A stretch of 64,000 nt of DNA from Symbiodinium natans (GCA_905221605.1 CAJNDS010001191.1:524644-588643), one strand, 5' to 3'; shown: positions 39,541 through 50,375, counted from the first letter of the stretch. The notes: generated by a model from the letters alone, not told the origin. Numbers and translations: made by a program.

Positions 39541-39640
39541 GTAATCCTTAGAGAGCTTCACCACGAGGAGGGCAAAGCTGATGCATGGCCACCAGAGGCC
39601 GTGGAGCATGCCATCTCACCACTGCTTGCCATATGGGGTT
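39541..39640 (+). CDS. Exon-like island VILRELHHEEGKADAWPPEA
   Basis: After the acceptor gatgcag the frame continues VEHAISPLLAIWG. Acidic/helical. The family was not recognised. Confidence 0.4.
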
Positions 39641-40226
39641 GCTATGGAATCCGATTATATTACTTTGAAGGTTTAGAATTAGAGAATCCTGCCCCACGCG
39701 CACACAAAACAAAAACAAAAAACTGAAGCGTACGGGGTCGTTACTTAGCCATATAGGGCAGGGGCAGTAGAGGACGCCGTGACAATCTGGGTTTGTAGGG
39801 GTTGGCCTAGGGGGGATACAATGACCTCGGTGTTTCGGGTTTTGGTTTCACTGGGGGAAAGTGAGGATGAGGCAGGACACTGGGCCCTAAACCCTAAACC
39901 TCCTAAACCCTAAACCTTAAAGTCTTAAAGCAATATTCCATGCCCCAAGGGGGGCCAACAAAAGAAGCCCTTGCTTTGGAGATGGCGTCAGTTGCCCTTG
40001 AAGGTCCTTTGGCCAAAGCGCGTAGCACGCCGAACCACAAAGCCCTACACCCTCAGGGTTTAGGGTTTCGGGCTTAGGGAACCCTAAACCAAGGGCCCCA
40101 GCCCTCTTCCCAATCTGGGGAGCTTTGAGGCAGACGGGCATCCCATTTGGAGATTGTTGGAAGTAGGGCCCCATCACGCTCCTAGACACATTTTTTTACA
40201 CAAACTAGGGAACGCCTGCTGTGCAG

Positions 40227-40449
40227 GTGATGGACCCCCAGTTGAGGCAGCAGCTGGAGGCATTCTACAGGTCCGCTTGGGGAAGGGAGCTGCCGGAAAA
40301 AAGGAAGGGGGGGGGGGGCACGTAGGGGCAGCTTGGGGTTTTGCGCCGGGTCTAGGGCTCAGGGTGTTCGGGGCAACTTGGGCACAGCGTCAAAATGCCA
40401 GGCACACCATTGATGACATCCACTCGGACATGCAGATGCTGAAGGCGCC
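40227..40449 (+). CDS. Two exon-like islands, helical
   Basis: 40227-40270 (VMDPQLRQQLEAFYR) lies between the acceptor tgtgcag and the donor GTCCGC. 40388-40444 (RQNARHTIDDIHSDMQMLK) lies between acacag and a GC dinucleotide, then CCCTAAA repeats. Both are amphipathic-helix-like. The simple join of the two is out of phase, so a further exon or different borders are needed. Confidence 0.4.
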
Positions 40450-40959
40450 TAAACCCCAAACCCTAAACCCTAAACCCTAAACCCTAAACGGTATCATATG
40501 AGTTTGATGCCTCGGTGCGCCGTGAAGGAAAATTGCAGCTGGGCCCCCCTCACTCCCTGCAGGCATGAAGGTAGTTCTTCACGTCGCGAGCTGACACCCC
40601 AAACCTCACCGACGCTCGGGAAAACGCAGGCCCTGAAGCTACGTTCTGCTTAAAATTATTGGAATCTTACATTAGCATAGTCTCATTATCTGATATTATC
40701 ATGGTAGTATCATCTAATTTTTATGATCATAGCATTAGTTATCGTGTTAGCAGTTTAGTATTCCAATTGTTTATACTAGTATATTTTGATACCCTTAGGC
40801 GCCTAAACCCTAAACCCTAAACCCCAAACCCTAAACCCTAAACCCTAAACCCTAGACCCTAAACAGCGCAGCCCCAAGCCGCTGGCCCCGCCGTAGATGA
40901 TGGGCCCTATGTCGCGCTCCTGTGAGTCGCAGAGTGAGGCTGATAAAGGGCTACGGCTA

Positions 40960-41235
<276 letters not shown>

Positions 41236-41729
41236 CAGGGTTTAGGGTGTAGGCCAGGCTGCAGGCATCGTACATCCTGTCAGGCGTACGCAAACAGCGG
41301 CGCAGCCAGCTCCGAAAAAGCGCCACAGGCTCAGTGCATCAGTTGAATGGTGCGTGGAGTACATGTTGTAACATACACATGTTGTTACATATTTTGGTTG
41401 TGATACATGATGAATTATAGCTTTCGGTGCACTCGAATCCCGAAATCGACATGTGCAGAATGCTCGATTTTTAGCTTCAGGGATTCGGTAAGCACTCGCT
41501 GGCAGGCTGGGAATCCCTCGAAGGTTGGGGATGGTTCTGGCTGTCCCTTACTTCGGGCCATACTGATACGGAGCTGCCCGAAGTTCTGAGACACCCGGAA
41601 CCCTCAACAACTCAAATTAAAACTTCACTGAAGCCCGAACCGCCGCCTAAACCCCATCCAGGTAGCAAAGATTTCGCCCTGAACCCTAAACCCTAATCCC
41701 TATCATGCCAAGGCACACACTTGAATCAG

Positions 41730-41877
41730 GTCTTTATTGAATTGAGGGGACAAGGGCCTCCAGTGCCAAAACCTCTCCAGGTCGTTCCTGGAGGTGAAAT
41801 CCGCCTCCCTGGACCCAAGGCGCTCTCGCCAGGATTTACAAAGCTGTGCGAGGCTGCGGGGTTCATACCATTTCTAC
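41730..41877 (+). CDS. Long exon-like island, Pro/Gly-rich
   Basis: After the acceptor gaatcag the frame reads VFIELRGQGPPVPKPLQVVP, GGEIRLPGPKALSPGFTKLC, EAAGFIPF, then enters a TTTAGGG array. About 49 codons without a stop or low complexity and with no start codon needed, so it is a good coding candidate. The family was not recognised. Confidence 0.5.
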
Positions 41878-41940
41878 TTAGGGTTTAGGGTTTAGGGTTT
41901 AGGGTTTAGGGTTTAGGGTTTAGGGTTTAGGGTTTAGGGA
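41878..41940 (+). repeat. TTTAGGG array, ~9 units
   Basis: A perfect array directly after the exon-like island at 41730-41877. Confidence 0.95.
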
Positions 41941-42024
41941 TAGTATGAGGTGGTTTAGGGTTTAGAGGCTGTCTGCAATAAAGGGCTGGAGGGCTCACAC
42001 ATGAGGCTTTGCAAAGTGTTAAGG

Positions 42025-42137
42025 CTTGGTAGCCCAGTGGTACCATTTACCCTTATTTTTTGGTTCTGGGTTCCCTTATAAAGTAACCAACCAAAACAAG
42101 GGTGCCCTTGTTATCATATGGTTACTGGGCTACTAAG
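42025..42137. mobile_element. Palindromic element, family B copy 4 (no insert)
   Basis: cttggtagcccagtggtacc, ttggttctgggttcccttat, caagggtgcccttgttatca, atggttactgggctactaag. The cleanest uninterrupted member at 113 bp, and a good reference for the family. Confidence 0.85.
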
Positions 42138-42371
42138 AAGGGTTCCTGCCGAGTTTTTGGTTTGTGGGTGGAGAGGTCTTTGGAGTGCAAGGAGGCGTTG
42201 AGGGGTATAGATTTGAGAGTTAGGGTTTAGGTTTTAGGGTTCAGGGTTTAGGGTTTAGGATTTTGGGTTTAGGAACTCAAGAAACGTACCGGGTCAAGAC
42301 TAGCCCATGTGAGCACGTGGTACTTCGCATCTCTGGGCTTTGTCGGGCCTGCTAGGCTGTGCTGTCTCGGA

Positions 42372-42635
42372 AGACCTAAACCCTAAACCCTAAACCCTAA
42401 ACCCTAAACCCTAAACCCTAAACCCTAAACCCTAAACCCGAAAGCAAGCGACTGGCCAGGGTGTGCTTCCTGCCTTCTTGGCGGCCGACTTCCCACCTGC
42501 CGCAGACTTGGCTTGGGGCTTTCGAGCCTGAACCTTGGGATGTTCCCCCTCATATCGGTTTAGGGTTTAGGGTTTAGGGTTTAGGGTTTAGGGTTTAGGG
42601 TTTAGGGTTTAGGGTTTAGGGTTTAGGGTTTAGGG
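42372..42635. repeat. Convergent CCCTAAA and TTTAGGG arrays
   Basis: CCCTAAA x9 at 42375-42438 and TTTAGGG x11 at 42557-42635 face each other around a 118 bp unique spacer, and could form a long inverted repeat. Family F follows immediately. Confidence 0.9.
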
Positions 42636-42810
42636 ATGTTCCCCCCCTGATGCTAACAGTCCTTAATAGGGATTCTAGTACCCCCTTCTCTCGGGTTTAG
42701 GGTTTATGGTTTAGGGATTTTCCCGCTTATACTAACAGTCCTTAATTGGGATTGTGATAGGGGGTACAATAATCCCTATTAATGACTGCTAGTACAAGGG
42801 GGAACATCCG
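42632..42810. mobile_element. Palindromic element, family F, with TTTAGGG insert
   Basis: ggatgttcccccc...ctaacagtccttaatagg and ataatccctattaatgactg...acaagggggaacatcc are inverted ends. The interior holds tcgggtttagggtttatggt (42698-42717) and a second copy of the left arm. Relative at 44448-44537 without insert. Confidence 0.7.
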
Positions 42811-42814
42811 AACT

Positions 42815-43300
42815 TAGGGCTTTAGAGCCTCAATCTCTCAATTCGAATAAGCCGAATTAAACTTGGTATGGCTCGGCCCCCTTGTCTCGAGGTACGAAAG
42901 GAGGGACCCTTCTAAGGGACCTGGGGAGTTTTCTGGGGGTTACTTAGGGGCTACTCAGGTCTCTAGAGACAATATAAGGTACCTATAGGGGTTATATAGG
43001 GGAATACGTTATATGGGTTGGTGGTCTCTTTATGTAGGGTTGCTGTTTTACAGGGCATATATTGGGGGTCCTTAATAGGGTATCCAGGGGCTATACTAAG
43101 GTATAAGGGCAACAGATAAATTTAAAGAGGCCACCGGCCTTTATAAGGAATAAGATTAAGGGTCCCTTCTGTGCCCTCAGCCTTTTGTGATCGGTTCCCC
43201 GGACCTGCTGTAGTGTAGAATCTAGAAGCCCAGAGAATTGCCAATCTACTCTCCCCTTCTAGCCCCTTTCATAGTCGATGTTATAACTACAATATGCAGA
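42815..43300. other. No gene recognised; TATA-rich unique DNA
   Basis: Holds many GGG/TATAAGG steps resembling degraded palindromic elements. No convincing frame. Confidence 0.35.
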
Positions 43301-43399
43301 AGAAGTTACCCTACTATGTACCAAGAAGATGCAGAAGAAGGTAGCCCAACAACCCATCCCGATTGAAATGGGCCCCTGTTTTATGTGCATTGACCTCAG

Positions 43400-43459
43400 G
43401 TTCTACAGCGGCGGCGACAAGAAAGATGCGCAGATGGACTCCACGGAACATGGGCATCT
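43400..43459 (+). CDS. Exon-like island FYSGGDKKDAQMDSTEHGHL
   Basis: Acceptor gacctcag, open and charged, ending at an agg before ttttttgtc. The family was not recognised. Confidence 0.35.
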
Positions 43460-43506
43460 TAGGTTTTTTGTCATAGGGGTTAGGGTGTAGGGTTTAGGTT
43501 TAGGGT

Positions 43507-43820
43507 CTACGATTTAGGCATGTTGATGTAGGAGCTCAAAAAGCATGTGCCCTGGGATATGAGGCAAGCCGTTGGTAGATTCCATGAGCTATGCGCAGAC
43601 TTACCCATCAATCGCAGTTGTAGCGTCCATACAATTCCCATCATCACTCCAAGTTTGATCGACGCCATTCCGGACCTGCACGCGTGTCTGCAAAACACGC
43701 CATGATCCAAAGAGCCTCGCATTCTTATATTTAGCGACACCTTCTGTCTCTTGTATAGCACAACTGCCAGTGACTAGCACTAACCACCGATGAAATGAGA
43801 AACCTTTTGCTTGGCGCACC
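43507..43820 (-). CDS. Possible minus-strand exon region
   Basis: On the minus strand two overlapping frames are open (43507-43761 and 43601-43819). One reads MASIKLGVMMGIVWTLQLRL up to a GGTAAGT donor-like site at about 43606, after a gtgcag acceptor-like site. Which frame, if any, is coding cannot be decided here. Confidence 0.3.
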
Positions 43821-43829
43821 AGGTGTGCG

Positions 43830-44570
43830 AAAACGGTTCTTCACGGCTCACAGAAGATTTGCCTGCCGTCGTTCCCCTGTTAAAAATGTACAACGTTTAC
43901 AATTCCTTGACGCTTTACCGAGGCCACGTGTGGTTGTTCCACTGTGACACTCCAGTGGGCAGTGTCTTTTTTGTGGCAAGCTAATTCAGCTTGTCGAGTA
44001 GTATCCTTACGCGCTGCGCAAAGTCTGCCTCTCTTCCTGACTCCACATTCACTACTTGGAATGCTCAATATGACAGCACCTTACACCAATTCAGTTGATT
44101 CTCGACAACTTCGGGTTTGGTGCCCCACATGATCCCGCACGGGAAAGGATGCCATCTGATTGGAGCAAGCTGAACATCACCAAGCCTCCGCCAACTCGAA
44201 ACCCGAAACGCCCCTTAAGCCCCCAAGGCCCTCAACTCCTCCCTAAACCCTAAACTTTCTAAACCCTAAACCCTAAAGCCCTAAAAACGGCGGCAGATCC
44301 TGAGCCCCCCCCCCCCCCCCGCCCAGTTGTTTGGCGCAGGACAACTTCCTCAAGCAGGACGCAGCGCAGTCTGAAACCGAGGCAGCTGACATCTTCGAGG
44401 CCAGGGCTGAAGGGGCTTATAAGAGGGTTTCGGGGTTATGGTTCGGGGTTGGGATGTTCCCCCCTTATACTAACAGTCGTGAATAGGGATTCTAGTGCCC
44501 CCGGTGATACTCCCTATGAAGGGCTGTTAGTCTAACCCTAAACCCTAAATCCTAAATCCTAAACCCTAAA
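43830..44570. other. No gene recognised
   Basis: Unique DNA (43830-44200), then CCCTAAA fragments, a C14 run near 44308 and a family F copy (44448-44537). Confidence 0.4.
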
Positions 44571-45387
44571 CCCTAAACAACATCCAAAGTTGGGGGTGTG
44601 GCTTTGGGTGTAGCTTTGGCTTCCTTATTGTTTCGAACCTCTCGAGTTTGTTTTCGGGCTTTGTAGCGGTTCGGGGGCAGAGCCTTTACAATGAAATAGG
44701 GGTATCCCAAAACAGGTTCCCCCCCCCCAAGATAGCCCCAAAGAAAGCCCAAAAATGAAAGTACCTCCCCCCCTTTCGGGAACGCCCAAAAAGGGCCCAA
44801 CTCCCAAGTCAATGTCTGCTGCTTTTTGGGTGGTGTGAATCCTAGATATCAACAACCCACACTTTCCGAGCGTCGGTTTTGGGTTTAAGGTTTGGCGTTC
44901 GAAGTTGCGATTTTACAGAACCCGGGCATCCATCATGTTAAAGAAGGTTGAGCCGCATAAAGACCCAGGACCCGAAAACCCCAACCGTCCAACCCTCACC
45001 TCCACCGACCCAAGACTCCACGAGCCTGAAGTTCTAACCCTACTGGGTGTACAGGTTTTCGCCTATAACCCTGAATCCCATAAACCCGACACTCAAAACC
45101 TTGCACTTAACAGTTGCAGCCTCAACCAGCCATCAAGCTAGGGCCCAGAGTAGGCCCGTATCCCTTTCTTTGGCGTTTGGGTTCCCTTACGATCCCCTTG
45201 AAACCAAAAAGGACACAGTTTTTTTTGTCATAGGTTACTCTTGGTCTATCCCCCCCAAAAAAAATTAAAGATAATCTTCCCTCTATTGCCCTTGTAAGGA
45301 AAGAATGCTTTTTGATTTTTGCGGGATTCTGCGCACATGCGAGTCGTGTGTTGCCCAATGCCTCTTTCTGAGAGCAGTTTCATGGGC

Positions 45388-45512
45388 CCTTAATATGGTC
45401 CCTAAATCCCCTTTAAAGGGTTTTGATGTATTGGCCCTTAATTTGTATAGGGTATATAAGGGTTACATAAGAGGTACCCTTTTAGGGGCGCATACTAAGG
45501 GGAACATGGCCA
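45388..45512. mobile_element. Palindromic element, family I copy 3
   Basis: catgggcccttaatatggtc, cctttaaagggttttgatgt, tagggtatataagggttaca, ggggaacatggcc. Shares the core with 18618-18766. Confidence 0.55.
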
Positions 45513-45665
45513 TACCACGCCAAATATTTAAAACTATGACAGAAAAAATAGAACATTGACAGAAATGTTCCTTGCCACGCTACACTGCCCAGGGTTCAAG
45601 GTCATGTGGCTGGCTGATCAGGTATCATCAACCTCGATTCCACTTGATTCCCAGGTGGCCATTCA

Positions 45666-45930
45666 CTAGAGCTTACCCATGTAGCTTCGAAACTCCTCGA
45701 AACTTTCCCCGGACCTGACCTCATTGTTTTTTATTGTCTTAGCAAAACAGAAGACTGTCGTGTGTAGAGACAGCCGTCTTCGCCTGCTTGAAGCAAGAGC
45801 GAGAGCGATGGGCTCTTCCTCTTCATCGCTGACCTCAAGGTCCGTCTCCTCCTCCTCCTCCTCTTTGTCCTCGCTTCCCCGGGCAAGCAGGCGGGAGATC
45901 TGCTGGCGAGTGGACAGAGAATTCAGCACG
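45666..45930 (-). CDS. Possible acidic coding region on minus strand
   Basis: The minus frame reads STRQQISRLLARGSEDKEEE then a Glu-rich run and DLEVSDEEEEPIALALASSR, like an acidic nuclear-protein linker. The complementary plus frame is Ser-rich. Both reflect a CTCCTC repeat, so evidence is weak. Confidence 0.3.
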
Positions 45931-46079
45931 AGAGCTCGTGCGGACAGAAAGTTCAGTCTTGTGCCAGGCTTCGAAGAAGCAGTGCCTTCAGAAGGCGGGT
46001 TACTTGACAGATTTCAAGAGATTCCTTGAAGGAGAGCTTAAGTGGGTTGCTTGTTTGACCGCCAAAAGCCACACCTAAA

Positions 46080-46390
46080 GCCCGCTTTTCAGGCTTTTGC
46101 CTCACCAAATGCTTGAATGGGCGGGAGGGAGGAAGGGGGCGGAAGGAAGGGGGGGGGGGGGGGGGGTGGTTTTGTTCATCCCGGTCCTGCCCACTTTCAG
46201 GCTTTTTGATCGAGCCAAGTGCTTGAAAACCGGGCTTTGGGGGGTTGTTCATTCCCCATTGTGGGCAGGAGCCCGCTTTCCAGGCTTTTCACAAACCGAG
46301 TGCTTGAAAACCGGGCCCATTGTGGGCAGGAGCCCGCTTTCCAGGCTTTTCACGAACCAAGTTCTTGAATTTGATGAGGGTTTGCAACAA
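46080..46390. repeat. ~60 bp direct repeats (cccgctttccaggcttttca)
   Basis: Three units of agcccgctt(tt/tc)caggctttt plus caccaaatgcttgaa / cacaaaccgagtgcttgaaa are separated by a G18-20 run at 46150-46166. The related inverted sequence at 47085-47110 and 47235-47275 (aaaaagcgggctttc) shows a dispersed palindromic family. Confidence 0.65.
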
Positions 46391-46558
46391 AACGTGTCAG
46401 GTTGAAGAGTTGTCTGACTTGTCTTGCGTGGAGACCTGAGCGAGCTGCAACCGCCAGACTCATTTGTGCGTGCTTCACACTTTATAAGGAAGCGATGCAA
46501 GCAGGTTCGCCGCAGGCCCTTGAAGGCTTTTTGCAGAAAGCAAAGAACATCATTGCAT

Positions 46559-46830
46559 GAGTTTTCGGCAGGCCCAGATGGATCGCTTGCCCATCTGCTC
46601 CGATGGCGCAGTACAAGTAGCGCCTCATGGCCGTTGCTTCTGGAGTTGTATGTGGCTGGTGCTAGCCACAGCTGAGCAAGTGGCTCACTGGAGGGCAGAA
46701 GTTCGGTCAACGGTGGGCTATGCTGTCAATCCTAAGCGTGTGTGTGAAGAGCAGTCTCTTGTTCAGACGTGGGTGCTCTCGTTGGAAGGGCTGCCATATG
46801 AATTCTGCGAAATTGCTCAAAACCCAAAGC
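46559..46830 (+). CDS. Conserved-looking exon with GRCFW motif (unidentified)
   Basis: The frame reads AQMDRLPICSDGAVQVAPHG, RCFWSCMWLVLATAEQVAHW, RAEVRSTVGYAVNPKRVCEE, QSLVQTWVLSLEGLP. The DG...HGRCFW pattern is loosely reminiscent of the catalytic Asp/Cys region of OTU-type cysteine proteases, but His and other family residues were not identified. Acceptor ttcggcag at 46565-46572 is possible. It lies upstream of, and in the same orientation as, the SAP-domain exon and may belong to the same gene. Confidence 0.4.
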
Positions 46831-46842
46831 CTTGTACCCGAA

Positions 46843-47197
46843 ACCCTCGCCTGAGTGTTCCATCCCTCAAAGCCCGGCTTGGCGGGGTGTGTCGCACTGC
46901 GCAGGCGGCGCGCAGCCCCTCGGCGAAGTCATGATGCTCAAAGCATTATTAGTTCTGGCGAAACCTAAGTTCGAGGCCCACTATGTGGTTCAGGAAGATT
47001 CCAGACACGCCCACAGGCAGGGAAGCGAGAAACACGTCCCTGCGCAGCAAGGAAGCCAGTTTTCTCCAAGGGCGGCCACACAAAAGCCCGGTCTTCAACA
47101 CTTTCACAAAACCAACCACTCAAAAAGCGGGCTTTCTGGGCGACACACCCCGCCAAGCCGGGCTTTGAGGGATGGAACACTCAGGGCGAGGGTTTAG
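46843..47197. mobile_element. Element with ~50 bp near-perfect terminal inverted repeats
   Basis: Left arm (about 46843-46896) accctcgcc-tgagtgttcc-atccctcaaagcccggcttg-gcggggtgtgtcgc is repeated inverted at about 47137-47196. The ~240 bp interior is unique GC-rich DNA with aagcccggtctt...aaagcgggctt inner arms and no transposase. It lies between two coding islands, so it may be intronic. It differs from the small families in arm length. Confidence 0.75.
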
Positions 47198-47349
47198 GGT
47201 ATACAAGGCTTTGGGTGCCTTACACGGAAGCCCGTTTTTCCACAATTTCGCAGAACCAAACACTCAAAAAGCGGCTTCCGAGGGAGGACAAGAAGTAGAG
47301 GCGCTTGCTTTTGCCTCTTGTAGTTTCGGAGCAATCTTGCTTTGTTTCA

Positions 47350-47593
47350 GGTTGTCGAGAGAGCTTCGCTTGCCCCAGAAGCTGAACGAGAAGCTGAGGC
47401 TAGCAGACCGCACGGCTCGCTGCACTTTGGACCCCTAAGCCAAACCTCCCACGCGCAGGAAAGCCTGCGGAAGCTGACCGTGGCCAAGTTGCAAGCGTTG
47501 CTTCGAAAGCATGGCCAGAAAGCATCTGGCAAGAAGGATGTGCTCATCCAACGGGCACTGAAAGTGCCTGACATTTTGACCAGAGGCCTGTGA
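47350..47593 (+). CDS. Last exon with SAP domain
   Basis: After the acceptor tttgtttcag the frame runs 80 codons to TGA at 47591. Residues about 42-75 read ESLRKLTVAKLQALLRKHGQ followed by KASGKKDVLIQRAL, the helix-extension-helix SAP motif (SAF-A/B, Acinus, PIAS) with conserved Leu, the Gly of SGKK and the final Leu. SAP domains bind DNA (AT-rich scaffold sites) or RNA in the nucleus. The preceding ~40 residues are Ala/Glu-rich. The rest of the protein must lie upstream, possibly including 46559-46830. A 60-70 bp AT-rich 3' flank follows. Confidence 0.75.
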
Positions 47594-47984
47594 GCACTCT
47601 TTGGACCAGGCAGTATATGCTGGGCACAGCTGCGAGAAAAATAGGCGTGCCATTTTTTTTAGCGCGGTTGTGTTAAAAGCTTGTCGTGGTTGAAAATGTA
47701 CATTTTTGACGTGGTTACAGCGGAGCCTCTACTAAGGGGACCCACCCTAAACCCTAAAGCCTAAACCCTAAACCCTGAACCCTTAAACCCTGAAACCCTA
47801 AACCCTAAACCCTAAACCCTAAGCCCCCTAAACCCGACTACGGGGTCCCTTTTTAAGGGCACACATAAAGGGACCATGTAACCACCCTGAGACTCTTTGC
47901 CTCAATGTGGCACCAGGATGCCGTGCACCGTGCCGGGAGACCTAGAGCTCCGCCTCCTGTACAGGCTTTAGGGTTTAGGGGTTA

Positions 47985-48200
47985 GGGTGAAGGGGTTTAG
48001 GGTTTAGGGTTTAGGGTTTAGGGTTTAGGGCAGTCTCAGAGTTCAGTTCGTTAAGACTCGGCGGGTTTGAGGGTGTGTAGGGATTCGGGGGGCTACGCTG
48101 GGAGGGATCCGTCATCAAGGGCCTTCAACCCTAAACTCTAAACCCTAACCCCTAAACCCTGCTGGCGTAGGCCTTGCAAGTGGGGCGCATCGAAGGTTGC
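47985..48200. repeat. Telomere-type clusters with a GC-rich island
   Basis: TTTAGGG units (47965-48030) and CCCTAAA fragments (48128-48160) flank short unique DNA. No gene recognised. Confidence 0.7.
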
Positions 48201-48607
48201 ATGCAAGGAATTGGGGCTTGCTCCATCCTGGCTTGACCTCATTAAAATTCAGAGTCGAAAGCCCCGGGCCTTTTGCAATTTCTTCACCACATGGGTCTTC
48301 CCCCCCAACAACCTATTCTTACTCGTAGTCTGGTTTCAGAACGCGCACTCTGACTGGACAAACAAACTGAGAAAAAACCACTGGGTATTTCCCAAAATAG
48401 GAGTACCCCGTTTCGACCCCTCAATAGAACAGAATCACCTCACAGGGACCGCAAAGTACCCCGATGTTCATAGAACCCCTAGCATGGGTTCCCTTACTAC
48501 CCCCCTCTCTACTACCCCCCTATTTTCCCCCCCTTAAATGACCTTAATTAGGCTTAAATCTATGAGGGGAACCTAGGGGGGGTAGTGTAGAGGGGTTGGT
48601 AGGGGAA

Positions 48608-48734
48608 CCCCTAATCCCTAAACCCTAAACCTTACACTGACCCTAAACCCTAAACCCTAAACCCTAAACCCTAAACCCTAAACCCTAAACCCTAAACCCT
48701 AAACCCTAAACCCTAAACCCTAAACCCTAAACCC
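48608..48734 (-). repeat. CCCTAAA array, ~16 units
   Basis: Near-perfect after a degenerate start (cttacactgaccc), ending at cccccccacctggag right before the exon-like island at 48741. Confidence 0.95.
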
Positions 48735-48740
48735 CCCCAC

Positions 48741-49514
48741 CTGGAGCTCAAGGAGCGGCACGCGGCCAAGATGGTCGGCAAAGGCGTCCGGCGACCCAGT
48801 CGAAGGAAGTGGGCACACGTAGCCCTAAACCCTAAACCCTAAACCCTAAACCCTAAACCCCAAACCCTAAACCCTAAACCCTAAATACCCCCCTTTTGAG
48901 GGGGGGGTTTCAAAACAATGGGAGTACCCTTTTTGGGGGTCCCATTTCAGGGACCTCTACTCTATTTTGGGGATAACAGGGGTACCCCCCATTTTGGGAA
49001 ATACCGTTTTTGGGGGGTCTTTACTCTACGTAGTCCCTTGATGGAGTAGAGCGCCCCGAAGCGACAGCCCTAAGCGTGAAAGTTGCAAATACTTCATTTA
49101 GGGTTTAGTGTTTAGGGCTTAGGGCTTAGGGTTTAGGGTTTAGGGTTTTCAAGCCCTTCTCAGGAGAGAGCCAGTGCGCGGGCGGATTATGCGCAGATGC
49201 TCGAGGAGAGTGCCAAGAAACCAACTAAGAGCTCGCAAGCTTTTCATTCCTCGGACCAAACCCAGACGATGATTCCCGCTTTCCTTAGGATACTTGGGAA
49301 CATTTGTTAATTTGTCTGGGTACTGCAATTTCGAAGAAACAGCTAAAATTATATGTTTTGCTAGGGTTCCAAGTTCAGTATAGCTTCTTCCTGCTTTACA
49401 GCAAAGCCAGCTGCTGGCGCAATCCTCGCTTCCGCAAGCCCCCTCTCCGATCCACACAATGTTCAACGAAATTCCCCAAGCAGCACCATTGAATGGCTTT
49501 CAGGGGATCTCTGA
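48741..49514 (+). CDS. Gene end with three exons, one intron being a family A introner
   Basis: Island 48741-48822 reads LELKERHAAKMVGKGVRRPS, RRKWAH (basic). Exon 49164-49288 reads ERASARADYAQMLEESAKKP, TKSSQAFHSSDQTQTMIPAF, L. Exon 49379-49514 reads IASSCFTAKPAAGAILASAS, PLSDPHNVQRNSPSSTIEWL, SGDL and TGA at 49512. The last two join in phase (AG + T) exactly when the 90 bp family A element is removed with a GA donor. The protein is Ser/Ala-rich and looks disordered, with no domain recognised. The first island may belong to the same gene. The intron between them holds CCCTAAA and TTTAGGG arrays and a family L element. Confidence 0.6.
49289..49378 (+). mobile_element. Introner-like element, family A copy 3
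   Basis: GATACTTGGGAACATTTG ... gaagaaacagctaaaattat ... GCTAGGGTTCCAAGTTCAG, 90 bp. Same ends and near-identical length as the aquaporin intron 11723-11814 (92 bp). Confidence 0.8.
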
Positions 49515-49732
49515 CATGGATATTGCTGCAGGGGCTAAGGGATGTTTGGTGTGTTTGGCAGCGTTGGCTTAGGATGGTTTTGCGCTCCGTTTTAAAGGGT
49601 GGTTGGGCGCTCTCGACGATTCAGTGTTGGGCAGCAGCCCTCAGCACATTCGCCCAACGAAGCCGTCACCCTAAACTCTAAACCCTAAACCCCAAACCCG
49701 AAACCCTAAACCCTAAACCCAGACGCCGAAAG

Positions 49733-50011
49733 CACTCTCCTCCGAAGGAGGAAGAAAAAATGGAGAAGCTGATGGATCGAGCTGCCGAGGAGAGTGAGGG
49801 GAGCTGTGCTTGCATCGGGGCTGAACGTGCAAGAGGAGGCCACCTCATAAGACACCCTCCCTCTAGGGTTTAGGGTTTAGGGTTCCTAAACCTTCAACCC
49901 GAAAACCCTAGGTCCTAAGCCGTGCAGAAGGACGCAGAAGAGGATGCAATGCTGGTTCTCCAGCAAGACAAGAACGGCAAAGACATCGACCCTGGGCTGC
50001 GCTTCTTTAGG
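49733..50011 (+). CDS. Two exon-like islands, acidic/charged
   Basis: 49733-49867 reads HSPPKEEEKMEKLMDRAAEE, SEGSCACIGAERARGGH, entering TTTAGGG repeat. 49925-50011 reads QKDAEEDAMLVLQQDKNGKD, IDPGLRF. Both are strongly biased to charged residues with coding-like third positions. The segment cctgggctgcgcttctttag occurs twice (49990-50009 and 50024-50043), a small duplication at the second island's end. Confidence 0.45.
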
Positions 50012-50273
50012 GTTAGGGTCTAACCTGGGCTGCGCTTCTTTAGGGTTAGGGTCTAAGGTTTAGGGTCTTCAGGGTTCAGGGTTTAGTGTCTAGGGTCTAG
50101 GGTTTAGGGTTTAGGGTTTAGGGTTTAGGTTCTGTGGAAAGGTGAGTAGCAAGCGGTCCGGACCAAGACGGTCAATTACTGTGTGGGCCGCAGTGGACCT
50201 TTGTGTGTTAAATATGTCTCCGGGTTAGGGTTTAGGGTTTAGGGTTTAGGGTTTAGGGTTTAGGGTTTAGGGT

Positions 50274-50375
50274 TATATCCCCCTGGGGAATCATTTTTTT
50301 CATCTTTGCTTACATAAAACCCAAGAGGATATTAAAGACATTGTTTTTGTTATTAAGGTTCTAAGGGGAGTATAG
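50274..50375. mobile_element. Palindromic element, family M copy 1
   Basis: tatatccccctggggaatca ... aagaggatattaaagacatt ... aaggttctaaggggagtata(g). Copy 2 at 56870-56956 shares both ends and the aggatatta core. Confidence 0.7.

Noticed and set aside
46249-46710. 153-codon minus-strand frame
   Set aside because: It overlaps the direct-repeat block at 46.1-46.35 kb and the better-supported plus-strand exon, and shows no motif.
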